Positions 16,830 to 25,686 of a stretch of 64,000 bases of DNA are shown one piece after another. Position 1 is the stretch's first letter. Each line of letters opens with the position of its first letter. The position numbers and the translations under genes were made by a program. Where the stretch lies: contig MFPR01000001.1 of the NCBI GenBank assembly GCA_001784175.1, positions 228,561 to 292,560 on the forward strand, written 5' to 3'. Under the pieces are notes generated by a model. It saw nothing but the letters and a program-made list of their open reading frames with translations. It was not told where the DNA came from and made no database searches. Origin of the DNA: Candidatus Lindowbacteria bacterium RIFCSPLOWO2_12_FULL_62_27. Its GTDB lineage: Bacteria > Lindowbacteria > 2-12-FULL-62-27.

Positions 16830-18800
16830 TCATTCGTACCGCAGCGCGTCGATCGGCTTGAGGGACGCCGCTTTTCTCGCGGGCCACAGGCCGAAGAGGA
16901 CGCCGACGGCGACGGAGAATCCGAAGGCGAGGGCCACGGCCGACGGGGCAACGGCGGCGGTCCAGCCGGCCCAGTGGGATAGGCCGAGCGTGATGAGCCA
17001 GCCAAGCACAATACCGGAACAGCCGCCGACGATGCTGACCGCGACCGCTTCGATGAGGAATTGCCACAAAATATCTTTCGGGCGCGCGCCGATGGCCTTC
17101 CGGAGGCCGATTTCGCGCGTTCGTTCCGTGACCGAGACCAGCATGATGTTCATGATGCCGATGCCGCCGACGAGGAGCGAGATGGCGGCGATGGAGGCGA
17201 GGAGCGCGGACAACGTGCGGCTGGTTTCGGTAAGCGTTTCCTGGAACTGGACCAGATTGCGTATCTGGAAACTGTCGTACCGGGCGGGCGGCAGGCGGTG
17301 GCGGCGGATGACGGTTTGCCGCACCGATTCCTCCACGCCCGCCATGTGCTCCGGCCCCTCGACTTCAATGTCGATCTGGTCGACATATTCTTTTCCGAAG
17401 AGCCGCTTCATCGCGGTGCCGAGCGGCACCACGACCAGGTCGTCCTCATCGCGCCAGGTCGTGGCGCCTTTTTCGGGCAGGATCCCGATCACCTGAAAAT
17501 TCACGCGGTTGATTTTGATCATCTCCCCGATCGGATTGACCGGGCCGAAAATTTCCCGGACGATCGTCATGCCGACGACGGCGACCCTCATCCGTGACTG
17601 TTCCTCGGCCGACGTGAAGAACCGGCCGACAACCGGCCGGGACGCGCGCATGTCGGCGTAGTCGGGGAGCGTTCCCGACACCGTCGTATTCCAGTTCGCG
17701 GCGCCGTACACAAGCTGGCCCCGGCCGGACGCGGTCGGCGACACCCGGCGGACGCGCGCAAGTGTGCGGACGGCCTCCGCGTCCTCCAGCGTGAAACGGG
17801 TCACCGTGCCGGCCTCGAGCATCACGCCATGCGTGCGGAGCGACCCGGGCCGAAGGACGAGGAGGTTCGACCCCATCGAGGCCAGACGCTCTTCGATCGA
17901 TTTCTTCGCGCCGTGCCCCAGCGCCAGCATGGCGATCACCGCCGCGACGCCAATCAGAATGCCCAGAACCGAAAGACCCGTTCGGACCTTGTTGGCCGAC
18001 AGCGCGCGCACGGCCTGCCGCAGGTACTCGCGGGCGTCGCGCCAAAAAAGTTTCCATCGACTGCCGGCCACCGCCGGCGGCTCGGCCGCCTCGGCCGGGA
18101 TGGGCGCAACGGATGCCCGGGCGCCGGGATGCGCCGCGTCGTCCACGATCCGGCCGTCGCGCATGCGGATGATCCGCCGGGCCTGTTTCGCCACGTCCTC
18201 TTCGTGCGTTACCAGAACCACTGTGATGCCGCGGTCATTCAATTTCCGGAAGATGTCCAAGATTTCGACCTGGCTCCGGGAATCCAGGTTGCCAGTCGGC
18301 TCATCCGCGAGAATCATGCGCGGGCGGTTCATCAACGCCCGCGCGATCGCCACCCGCTGCTGCTGCCCGCCGGACATCTGGTTGGGCATGTGACCCGACC
18401 GCTCGGCAAGCCCGACATCGGCGAGCAATTCGCGCGGGCGGGAGGCAGGATCGACGCCGTTGGCGCAATAGATCAGCGGGAGAGCCGCGTTTTCGAGGGC
18501 GCTCATTCTCGGCAGGAGATTGAATTGCTGAAACACGAATCCAAGCCAGCGCGACCGCAGCGTGGCCAGGTCCTGCTCCGCGAGCCGCGAAACCCGGCGG
18601 CCCATGAGTTCATACACGCCGTCGTCCGGCGTATCGAGAAGCCCCAGCACATGCAGAAGCGTTGACTTGCCGGACCCCGACGGCCCCATGATGGCCACCC
18701 ACTCGCCCGGCTCGATCGCCAGGCTGACCCCGTCCAGCGCGCGGACGACCGTGTCGCCCATGACATAGGATTTGCGGAGATCAACGCAGCGGACGATCAT
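16830..18800 (-). CDS. macB: MacB-type ABC exporter (ATPase-permease fusion)
   Basis: From the ATG at 18798-18800 (MIVRCVDLRKSY) the protein has an N-terminal ABC ATPase. Walker A GPSGSGKST is at 39-47, the signature is MSGGQQQRVAIARAL, and Walker B/D-loop reads MILADEPTGNLD. A linker leads to one transmembrane helix, a periplasmic MacB core and three C-terminal helices (ISLLVGGIGIMNIMLVSV, FLIEAVAVSIVGGCSGIVLG, AVALAFGFSVAVGVLFG). This is the MacB/FtsX mechanotransmission architecture. With the adjacent MacA-like adaptor and TolC-like factor it makes a complete tripartite exporter for lipids, peptides or antibiotics. A perfect palindrome separates it from macA. Confidence 0.94.
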   Translation of the reverse strand: MIVRCVDLRKSYVMGDTVVRALDGVSLAIEPGEWVAIMGPSGSGKSTLLHVLGLLDTPDDGVYELMGRRVSRLAEQDLATLRSRWLGFVFQQFNLLPRMSALENAALPLIYCANGVDPASRPRELLADVGLAERSGHMPNQMSGGQQQRVAIARALMNRPRMILADEPTGNLDSRSQVEILDIFRKLNDRGITVVLVTHEEDVAKQARRIIRMRDGRIVDDAAHPGARASVAPIPAEAAEPPAVAGSRWKLFWRDAREYLRQAVRALSANKVRTGLSVLGILIGVAAVIAMLALGHGAKKSIEERLASMGSNLLVLRPGSLRTHGVMLEAGTVTRFTLEDAEAVRTLARVRRVSPTASGRGQLVYGAANWNTTVSGTLPDYADMRASRPVVGRFFTSAEEQSRMRVAVVGMTIVREIFGPVNPIGEMIKINRVNFQVIGILPEKGATTWRDEDDLVVVPLGTAMKRLFGKEYVDQIDIEVEGPEHMAGVEESVRQTVIRRHRLPPARYDSFQIRNLVQFQETLTETSRTLSALLASIAAISLLVGGIGIMNIMLVSVTERTREIGLRKAIGARPKDILWQFLIEAVAVSIVGGCSGIVLGWLITLGLSHWAGWTAAVAPSAVALAFGFSVAVGVLFGLWPARKAASLKPIDALRYE

Positions 18801-18822
18801 TCTGCTTCGCGGTCCCAAAGCC

Positions 18823-18874
18823 AAAGTGATATCATGATATCATGATAGCTATCATGATATCATGATATCACTTT
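18823..18874. repeat. Perfect 52-bp palindrome between macA and macB
   Basis: Bases 18823-18874 equal their own reverse complement with no mismatch, centred on AGCT at 18847-18850. Each arm contains direct repeats of ATCATGAT. The block is AT-rich in GC-rich surroundings. It contains the macA stop (18873-18875 on the minus strand) and ends 22 nt before the macB ATG. It could form a cruciform in DNA or a long hairpin in the macA-macB transcript, or act as an operator. Confidence 0.95.
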
Positions 18875-19841
18875 ACTCCCGGCGGGAACTGCGGCGCTGG
18901 CCGAAGGGCGAGAACGGATTGGTCGGCGCCTGCGATGCGCGGTCCGGCAGGCGGGACCGTGCGACCAGGATTTCCTGGCCCTCCGCCAGACCCGAAACGA
19001 TCTCGGTGCGCTTGCCGTCCGTCAATCCCGTGCTCACCGGCCGGCGGTCCGGGTCTCGGCCGCCCGGGGCCGGCAAAAGCACCCAGCGGTCGCCGTCGCG
19101 GTCGCGCACCGATTCGGCCGGCACGAGGAGGACGCCCGATTTTGCCGCGACCTTGAACGTGACGTTGGCCGTCATGCCGCTGCGCATGAAGGGCGGGACG
19201 TCGCCGGGCAGGACGTCGACGGCGTAGACGGTGACGTTGTTGACCGTTTGGGCCTCGTACGCGATGTGATCGACCACGGCGGCGATGGAATGTTGGGGAT
19301 AGGCGTCGAGGACGACCGATGCGGCCTGCCCGACCTGAACGGCGCCGATGTCCGTTTCATCCACCTGCGCCTTGACGATCAGCCGGTCCGATAGAACCAC
19401 GACGGGATCGGCCGACGTGACCGACTGGCCGGGTTCGACGCTGCGCGCGATGACGGCGCCGTCGATGGGCGAAACCAGCGGCGCCGGCTTGTACAGCTCG
19501 CTCCAGCGCGCGACCTCCTCCGGGCCCTTCATGCGGGCCGCGTCGAGCAGGGCGGCGCGCTCGGTCGAACTCATCCACGCGACGATCTGGCCCCTTCGGA
19601 CGGACGCGCCCTCGCGCACGAGGATGTCCTCGATCCGGCCGCCGATCGGCGGTTTGACCTCCACCCGGTTCTGCGGCTCCACCCCGCCCGTCGTCAGCAC
19701 GACCGTTTCGATGTCCCCGCGCCGCACGCGCACCGTGTCCCATTCGATTCCATCGGCCCGACGCCCGCCGCCGCGCCACCAGCCCCAGGCGCCGATGGCC
19801 AGCGCCACCACGACCAGCGCGATCATCCATTTGACCCTCAC
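18873..19841 (-). CDS. macA: MacA-like membrane fusion protein (periplasmic adaptor)
   Basis: The best start is the GTG at 19839-19841, overlapping the TolC-like stop (GTGA) with AGGAG 8 nt upstream. It gives VRVKWMIALVVVALAIGAWGWW, a single membrane anchor. The following residues form the lipoyl/barrel-sandwich halves (VKPPIGGRIEDILVREGASV and AAPLVSPIDGAVIARSVEPG-type) with only a short linker hairpin, then beta-barrel and membrane-proximal domains. It links MacB in the inner membrane to an outer-membrane channel. The gene order tolC-macA-macB, with overlaps, indicates one operon. Confidence 0.92.
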   Translation of the reverse strand: MRVKWMIALVVVALAIGAWGWWRGGGRRADGIEWDTVRVRRGDIETVVLTTGGVEPQNRVEVKPPIGGRIEDILVREGASVRRGQIVAWMSSTERAALLDAARMKGPEEVARWSELYKPAPLVSPIDGAVIARSVEPGQSVTSADPVVVLSDRLIVKAQVDETDIGAVQVGQAASVVLDAYPQHSIAAVVDHIAYEAQTVNNVTVYAVDVLPGDVPPFMRSGMTANVTFKVAAKSGVLLVPAESVRDRDGDRWVLLPAPGGRDPDRRPVSTGLTDGKRTEIVSGLAEGQEILVARSRLPDRASQAPTNPFSPFGQRRSSRRE

Positions 19842-21088
19842 GGCTCCAGCTCCTTTCCTGTCGCGTTCAGCCACTCGGCCTCGGCTAGGACGGCGTCCCG
19901 GCGGGCCGCGAGCGCGGCCCGTTCCTGTGAAATGAGATCATTTTCGATGATATCCCAATCCTGATACGTGAGCAAACCGCTCGCATACTGCGCCTGCGCG
20001 ATTTCGGCCCGGACCCGCGCGGCTTCCAGAAACTCCTCGCGAACGGCGACGAACTCCGCCGCGTCGACGAAGCCGGCGTGCCGGTCCCGCAGATCCAGCG
20101 ACGCGAAGTTCCGCGCCGACTCCTCCACAAACGCGAGCCGCTCCGCATCCGCGCGCGCCGACTCGACGTCGCGCCATTCCTTGCCGCCGGAAAAGAGCGG
20201 GAGCGACAGCGCCAGGCCGCCGGACCAGTCACCCGTGGTTCGTCGCGGCGGCCAGCGGCCGTCCGAGCGTTTGGCGGACCCGGACAGCGACAGGGTCGGA
20301 TAGAAATTCCGGCGCTCGATGGTGACGCCCAGTTCCCCGGCCCGCCGGTCCGCAACTGATTTTCGCACGGCGGGCGTACGATCGGCGAGCGCCGCAAAGT
20401 CCGGTTCCTCCGGCGGCACGCCGGCTTCAAGCCCGCCCACCGCGCGAACCTCGCCGTCGTCCCGCCCGCCCAGCGCGCGGCGCAGTTCCTGCTGCGCGAC
20501 CCGCACGGCGCGCCGCGCCTGCCGGACATCGAAATCGGCCTCGTGGGCCTGAGCCTTTGCGCGCAAAAATGACCCCTTATGCTCGCGGCCGGCGTCAAAC
20601 CTCGCGCGGACCAGATCGACGTTCTGCTTGCGGCGGTCCGCGATTTTTTCCGCCAGCGTCAAAAATTCCTGCGCGTGCAAAAGGCGGGCGAAGGCCGACC
20701 GAAGATCGATCTGCACATCGGCCGACGTTGACGCGAGGTCCGCCCGCGCCGCGTCGAGCGCGGCCTTCGCCTTCGCTACTTCCGGCTGGTCGGTCAGGCC
20801 GGGGAACAGGCGCTGGCTGGCGGAAAGGCTGTAGGCATACTGATCGCCGGAGGCGGACGAATGAGACCGCGAGTAATCGACGCCTCCATCCAGATCCGGC
20901 CAGTACTCGGCCCGCCCGGACCCGACCGCCGCCGCGGCCGATCGAACCGACGCTTCGGCCGCCCGAAGGTCCGGATGCCGCGCGCGGGCTTCGCGCGCGC
21001 ATTGCTCCCAACTCACATCGCCGGCCCAAGCCACCATCGCCCCGAATGCGACGGCAGCGCCGACCGCAAACGTCCTTGCGATCTTCAT
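19838..21088 (-). CDS. TolC-family outer-membrane factor
   Basis: Signal peptide MKIARTFAVGAAVAFGAMVAWA, then two long alpha-helical repeats typical of the OEP family, with markers such as AAEASVRSAAAAVGSGRAEY and LALSLPLFSGGKEW. At about 416 residues it is a standard TolC-like protein forming the outer-membrane exit duct for the MacAB-type pump encoded directly downstream. An in-frame GTG at 21104-21106 could add six residues. Its promoter must share the short gap with the divergently transcribed DUF486 gene. Confidence 0.9.
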   Translation of the reverse strand: MKIARTFAVGAAVAFGAMVAWAGDVSWEQCAREARARHPDLRAAEASVRSAAAAVGSGRAEYWPDLDGGVDYSRSHSSASGDQYAYSLSASQRLFPGLTDQPEVAKAKAALDAARADLASTSADVQIDLRSAFARLLHAQEFLTLAEKIADRRKQNVDLVRARFDAGREHKGSFLRAKAQAHEADFDVRQARRAVRVAQQELRRALGGRDDGEVRAVGGLEAGVPPEEPDFAALADRTPAVRKSVADRRAGELGVTIERRNFYPTLSLSGSAKRSDGRWPPRRTTGDWSGGLALSLPLFSGGKEWRDVESARADAERLAFVEESARNFASLDLRDRHAGFVDAAEFVAVREEFLEAARVRAEIAQAQYASGLLTYQDWDIIENDLISQERAALAARRDAVLAEAEWLNATGKELEP

Positions 21089-21156
21089 CGACAATGGTAA
21101 TATCACAAACTTTCAAATCTGGCGATTCAAAACCGCCCAAAGGGGAGACGCATCCT

Positions 21157-21501
21157 ATGAATACCATCTTGCTCTTGGTTTTCTCAAATGTGTTCATGAC
21201 CATCGCATGGTACGGGCACCTGAAATACAAATCGCACGCGCTCGGGGCCGTGATCCTGATCAGTTGGCTGATCGCGCTGCCTGAGTACATGCTCCAGGTG
21301 CCCGCGAACCGGTTCGGCCACGGGGCGTTCACGGCGCCTCAGTTGAAGATCATCCAGGAGATCATCTCGATTTCGGTGTTTGTTCTCTTCTGCATGACGT
21401 ACCTCAGGGAACCGATCCGGTGGAACTACGTGGTCTCGTTCCTCCTGATCGTCGCCGCCGCCTTCTTCGCCTTCGCCGATCTGCCCCGAATGCCGGCCTA
21501 A
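21157..21501 (+). CDS. DUF486-family membrane protein
   Basis: 114 residues with four hydrophobic helices, beginning MNTILLLVFSNVFMTIAWYG and containing WLIALPEYMLQVPANRFGH, the conserved signature of DUF486. The family is small, integral to the inner membrane, resembles drug/metabolite transporter halves in size, and has no established function. The start at 21157 is supported by AGGGGAG about 9 nt upstream. Its stop overlaps the convergent hybrid-kinase stop by 4 nt. Confidence 0.9.
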   Translation: MNTILLLVFSNVFMTIAWYGHLKYKSHALGAVILISWLIALPEYMLQVPANRFGHGAFTAPQLKIIQEIISISVFVLFCMTYLREPIRWNYVVSFLLIVAAAFFAFADLPRMPA

Positions 21502-23117
21502 CTTTTTTTGCCTGACATCTCCTCCTGAAGCTGGTCGGACCAGGGGTCGGAGGCGGCGGGGCCGGCCGGGGCGCCTTTGAGGACTCGGTCGATCTTGGTC
21601 GAGAGTTCCGCGAGCGTGTAGGGTTTGAGGAGGAAGGATTTCAGGCCGAGCCGGAACATGGCGTCGGTGTCGCCGCGGATCGAGTAGCCGGTCGTCAGGA
21701 TGGCCTTGACGTCCGGGCGGATCTTGCGCATCTCCGCGAAGGTTTCAAGCCCGTTTTTTCCCGGCATCTTCATGTCCACGATGACAAGATCGATCTCGGC
21801 CCGGCGCTCCTGAAAGATGCGGATCGCCTCGTCCCCGTCCTTTGCGGAGTGAACCATGTATCCGATTTCGCTCAGGAGTCGTGCCGTCGTTTGCAGCACG
21901 GACGGCTCGTCATCGACGACGAGGACGGTCGCCGTGCCGGGCGCCACCTTTTCTTCGGCCGACATTTTGACGAGCGCGGCGTCGGACTCGAACGCGGGAA
22001 AATAAAGATGGACCGCCGTCCCCTTGCCCTCTTCGCTGTCCAGCTCCAGGTACCCGCCGTGGGCCTTGACGGTCTTGTAGGCCATCGTGAGCCCCAGCCC
22101 GCTTTTGCCCTGCGCCTCCTTGGTGGTGAAAAATGGTTCGTAGGCGCGGCGCAGAACCTCCGGCTTCATCCCGCCGCCCGTGTCGCGGATGGTCAGTTTC
22201 ACGAGCCGGCCCGGCGGCAGGCCCGGCCGCATCTCCCGAAACGCATCGTTGGGCGAGAAGGCCGAGGTTTCGACGGACAGCACGCCGCCCTGCGGCATCG
22301 CGTCCATGGCGTTCAGGCTGACCGCCATCAGCGCCTCCTCGAGATGTTCCTGCGACCCCACGATCGGCGGCACGGCATCGGCCACGGCAAGCTGGATCTT
22401 GATCTTCGCGGGAACGGTCCGCTTCAGTGTCTGGAAAAATGCGCGCGCGAATTCATTGACGTCCATCTGGACCCGCGAGGCCGGCGCGTCGGCCGATCCG
22501 CCGGCGCGCGCGAACGCGCGGAGTTCCTTGATGACCGCCGATCCTTTCTGGACCAGCGCCTCGATCTGGGAAGCCGATTCGACGAGCTTTCCGTCCTGGG
22601 CGACCATCCGGATCAGGGTCGCGTAGCCTTGAATCCCGAGCAGCAGGTTGTTGATCTCGTGGGCCACGTCGCTGGAGAATTTGTCCAGAATCTCCATCTT
22701 CTGCGCTTCGTATAATTTCTGCGCCGCCTTCTTGCGCTCGGTCACGTCCCGGAAGAAGGCGCAGGCAAAGAGTTTGTCCCCGAGGGTCAGGCCGGTCAGC
22801 AGCGCCTCGCAGCGGATGTTCGACGCGCCGGCGCGCATCGCGGTGACTTCGATGGCCGTGCGCTCGAGCCTCTGCGCGGGATCCTTTTCGAAAAACCGGG
22901 TCAGAATTTTCCGGAACGCCTCGCGCTGCGGCTCGATCAGCACCTCCTCCAGCGGCATGTCCATCGCCTGCTCCTCGCCGATCCGAAAGAGCCGGGCGGC
23001 GGCCGGATTGAAATGCGTGATCCGGCCCTTCTGGTCCGCGCCGACGACGGCCTCGCGGGTCGACGCGTAGATGTGAGTCAAAAATCCCGCCGGGTCGGCG
23101 GTCGTCACGTTTGCCAT
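21498..23117 (-). CDS. PAS hybrid histidine kinase with C-terminal receiver
   Basis: A cytoplasmic sensor kinase with a PAS domain (about 15-135, AVVGADQKGRITHFNPAAARLF), a HisKA segment with the His in SSDVAHEINNLLLGIQGY, an HATPase with N box VSLNAMDAMPQGG and GLGLTMAYK, and a receiver ending the protein (DLVIVDMKMPGKNGLETF). There is no transmembrane segment. I chose the ATG at 23115-23117 (MANVTTADP), 4 nt after the upstream stop; an ATG about 20 nt earlier would overlap that gene. It is the last of five coupled signalling genes. Confidence 0.9.
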   Translation of the reverse strand: MANVTTADPAGFLTHIYASTREAVVGADQKGRITHFNPAAARLFRIGEEQAMDMPLEEVLIEPQREAFRKILTRFFEKDPAQRLERTAIEVTAMRAGASNIRCEALLTGLTLGDKLFACAFFRDVTERKKAAQKLYEAQKMEILDKFSSDVAHEINNLLLGIQGYATLIRMVAQDGKLVESASQIEALVQKGSAVIKELRAFARAGGSADAPASRVQMDVNEFARAFFQTLKRTVPAKIKIQLAVADAVPPIVGSQEHLEEALMAVSLNAMDAMPQGGVLSVETSAFSPNDAFREMRPGLPPGRLVKLTIRDTGGGMKPEVLRRAYEPFFTTKEAQGKSGLGLTMAYKTVKAHGGYLELDSEEGKGTAVHLYFPAFESDAALVKMSAEEKVAPGTATVLVVDDEPSVLQTTARLLSEIGYMVHSAKDGDEAIRIFQERRAEIDLVIVDMKMPGKNGLETFAEMRKIRPDVKAILTTGYSIRGDTDAMFRLGLKSFLLKPYTLAELSTKIDRVLKGAPAGPAASDPWSDQLQEEMSGKKS

Positions 23118-23121
23118 GATC

Positions 23122-25686
23122 TTAAACGCCATCATTCTTGACACGCGATATTTTGTAAAGGGTTTCTCTGACCAGCGCATTCAGCCGCGCGAGGTTGTAG
23201 GGCTTTTCGAGCGTCGGAATGTTGTTTGACTCGACGAATTTCCGCGGCTCCGGGCTCATCACGTCGCCCGTGCTCAGGATGAACGCCGGCAGAAGTTCCG
23301 GCCGATGATTTTCGACGTATTCGTAGAGCGCCTTCCCGTCCTTCTCCGGCATTTTCAAATCGACGATCAGAAGGTCATAGCGCCGCTCCCGCAGGCGTTC
23401 GACCGCCTCATCCACCGAGGAGGCGGCCGTCACGCCGTAGCCCTGCCCGGTCAGATGACGTTTCAATACATTGCGAATCGACTCTTCATCGTCCACCACC
23501 AGAATCCTCGCATGGCCACGGCCGGCCGGCGTCCCTCCCTGCGCATCGACCCTCTCCGGCGGCGGGACGAGGCCGGCGGGCGCCACCGGCAACTCGACGA
23601 TGAAGCGGGTGCCCCGGCCGGCCTCGCTGTCCACCGAGAGCACGCCTCCGTGCTCGGCGACGATGCCGTGGCTGATGCTGAGGCCCAATCCCGTGCCCCG
23701 GCCCACATCCTTCGTGGTGTAGAAGGGATCGAAAATCCTGGAAAGCTGTTCTGCCGGGATCCCGGAACCGGAATCTTCAATGATCATCCAGATGTGAGAG
23801 CCGGTGTGCCGGCTGCGTACCGCCACGCGGCGCGTTCCGGAGACCGGTTTCACCGCATCCAGCGCGTTGTTCAAGATATTGAAGAACACCTGCTGAATCT
23901 GGTTCGGATCGGCCATCGCCGGGGGAAGGCCCGGATCCAGCCCGGTTTCGATTGACACATTTTCTATTTTGAACTGATGCTTCATCAGCTCCAGCGTGTC
24001 GTTCATCACCCCGTTCAAATCGCAGTTCAGCCGGGCCGGCTCCCATTTCCGGGCGAAGGTCAGAAGGTTCTGGACGACGCGGGCGCACCGCGCCGCCTCT
24101 TTTTCGATCATGTCAATGTCGCTTCGGACGCCGGACATGCTCCTTGAGTGCCGGATGAGCTCGGCGTAGCCGAGGATGCCGGTCAGGGGATTGTTGATCT
24201 CATGGGCGATCCCGGCGACGAATTGCCCCACCGCCGCCATTTTGTCGGCCTGCCGAAGTCTCTGTTGCAGCCGTTGCTCCCGGTCGGCGGCGGCCCTGCC
24301 TTCGGTCATGTCTCTCGAAATGGTGGAGTAGTATTCAATGTCCCCGGTACCGTTCCGATGCGCGACCAGGACCATCAGCGTGGGAATGGAGCGACCGCCC
24401 AGGCTCCTGAATTCTATTTCCCCGCGCCAGAATCCCCGCCGGCTGACCGCCGGGAGGATCTCGCCGACGAATTGCGCATCGAGTTCCGGCGGGTGGAACT
24501 GCCTCATGTGGTACTTCCTGACATTCTCATCCCAGCCGACGCCGAGAAGTTCCCGCCCTGCGGCGTTCATGTAGAGCGCGTTGCCCTTCGGGTCGGCGAT
24601 CGCCACAATGTCCGGCGTCGACTCAAGGATCGCGGTCAGGCGCTCGAACCGCGCCGCCTGACGGCCTTCGTGGACCAGATGCGCTCCGAGGATCAGTGTG
24701 ATGGCGAGCCCCACGAACAGAACCATGAGCGACTGCGTGCGGTCCAAGGTCGCGTCGAAGGCGGGAAGCGACGCGTAGTGGACCGACCACTCCCTGCCGT
24801 AGGCGTTGATATGGACCGTGGAGACAAACAGCGGGGGGCGGCCGGTATCCTGCCGGCCGAAGCAATGGTCGGCGTCATACAGAAGCGTGGTCCCGTTCAT
24901 CTCGCGTCCGTCGAATATCTCAAGGTCGATGTCCCGGATGCTGTCGCCGAGAATGCCCCGCATGAGATCGTTCATCCGGTACGGGCTGTAGACAAATCCC
25001 TCCAGCGCCGCCCAGCGTTCCTCCGTCGTTTCTGCCGGCGCGTTCCTTCGATAGAACGGCACGTACATGAGAATGCCGTGCTGAATGTCCGTTTCGGTCT
25101 CCTGAACGAGACGGACCTTCCCGGAAATGGTCGGTGCGCCGGAATCGACGGCCATCGACATGGCCCGGCGCCGGACGGTCTCCGATAACATGTCGTATCC
25201 GAAAGCGCGAAGATTACGTTGGACGAAAGGCTCCAGGTAAATAATGGAAGTGTAGACGGAACGTTCGCCGGCGGGCCAAATATGAAAGTTCGGGTACCCC
25301 TCGGCCCGGATTTTCGCGACAAACGAATCTTTTTCCTCCGGCCGAATCCATTTGGCATATCCGACACCCTGGATTCCCGGAAAATTCTCCTCGAGCTTCA
25401 GGGTGGTGACGTAGTCCCGCCACTCGTCCCGGTCGACCGTATGAGATCCCCTGAAATGCCCCACGCCGCCGCGCAGGACGAGTTCGTGGTCGAGGAGCCG
25501 CTTCCTGATGGCGAGATTGGTCCGCTCGACATGGGCGTCGAACCGGTCCCGGGCGAGTTGGAGTTCCTGCTCCTGCGTGAAGTTCCACGCCACGATCGTT
25601 CCGATGACATCGAGCAGCAGGATGACCACAGCCGCCATCCGGCCGACCCGCAGTCGGCGGGGCCGGCGTTTGCCCATGGACTTCAT
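23122..25686 (-). CDS. CHASE-domain hybrid histidine kinase (copy 1)
   Basis: One N-terminal helix (MAAVVILLLDVIGTIVAW), a periplasmic CHASE domain (about 60-260, containing [19 protein letters not shown] and [19 protein letters not shown]), and a second helix ([19 protein letters not shown]). These are followed by PAS, HisKA with [19 protein letters not shown], HATPase and a C-terminal receiver (DLLIVDLKMPEKDG). CHASE domains sense small extracellular ligands. Its ATG overlaps the FapA-like stop (ATGA). It is a clear paralogue of the kinase at 27814-30393, aligning along the full length with the two flanking the receiver and FapA-like genes. Confidence 0.93.
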   Translation of the reverse strand: MKSMGKRRPRRLRVGRMAAVVILLLDVIGTIVAWNFTQEQELQLARDRFDAHVERTNLAIRKRLLDHELVLRGGVGHFRGSHTVDRDEWRDYVTTLKLEENFPGIQGVGYAKWIRPEEKDSFVAKIRAEGYPNFHIWPAGERSVYTSIIYLEPFVQRNLRAFGYDMLSETVRRRAMSMAVDSGAPTISGKVRLVQETETDIQHGILMYVPFYRRNAPAETTEERWAALEGFVYSPYRMNDLMRGILGDSIRDIDLEIFDGREMNGTTLLYDADHCFGRQDTGRPPLFVSTVHINAYGREWSVHYASLPAFDATLDRTQSLMVLFVGLAITLILGAHLVHEGRQAARFERLTAILESTPDIVAIADPKGNALYMNAAGRELLGVGWDENVRKYHMRQFHPPELDAQFVGEILPAVSRRGFWRGEIEFRSLGGRSIPTLMVLVAHRNGTGDIEYYSTISRDMTEGRAAADREQRLQQRLRQADKMAAVGQFVAGIAHEINNPLTGILGYAELIRHSRSMSGVRSDIDMIEKEAARCARVVQNLLTFARKWEPARLNCDLNGVMNDTLELMKHQFKIENVSIETGLDPGLPPAMADPNQIQQVFFNILNNALDAVKPVSGTRRVAVRSRHTGSHIWMIIEDSGSGIPAEQLSRIFDPFYTTKDVGRGTGLGLSISHGIVAEHGGVLSVDSEAGRGTRFIVELPVAPAGLVPPPERVDAQGGTPAGRGHARILVVDDEESIRNVLKRHLTGQGYGVTAASSVDEAVERLRERRYDLLIVDLKMPEKDGKALYEYVENHRPELLPAFILSTGDVMSPEPRKFVESNNIPTLEKPYNLARLNALVRETLYKISRVKNDGV

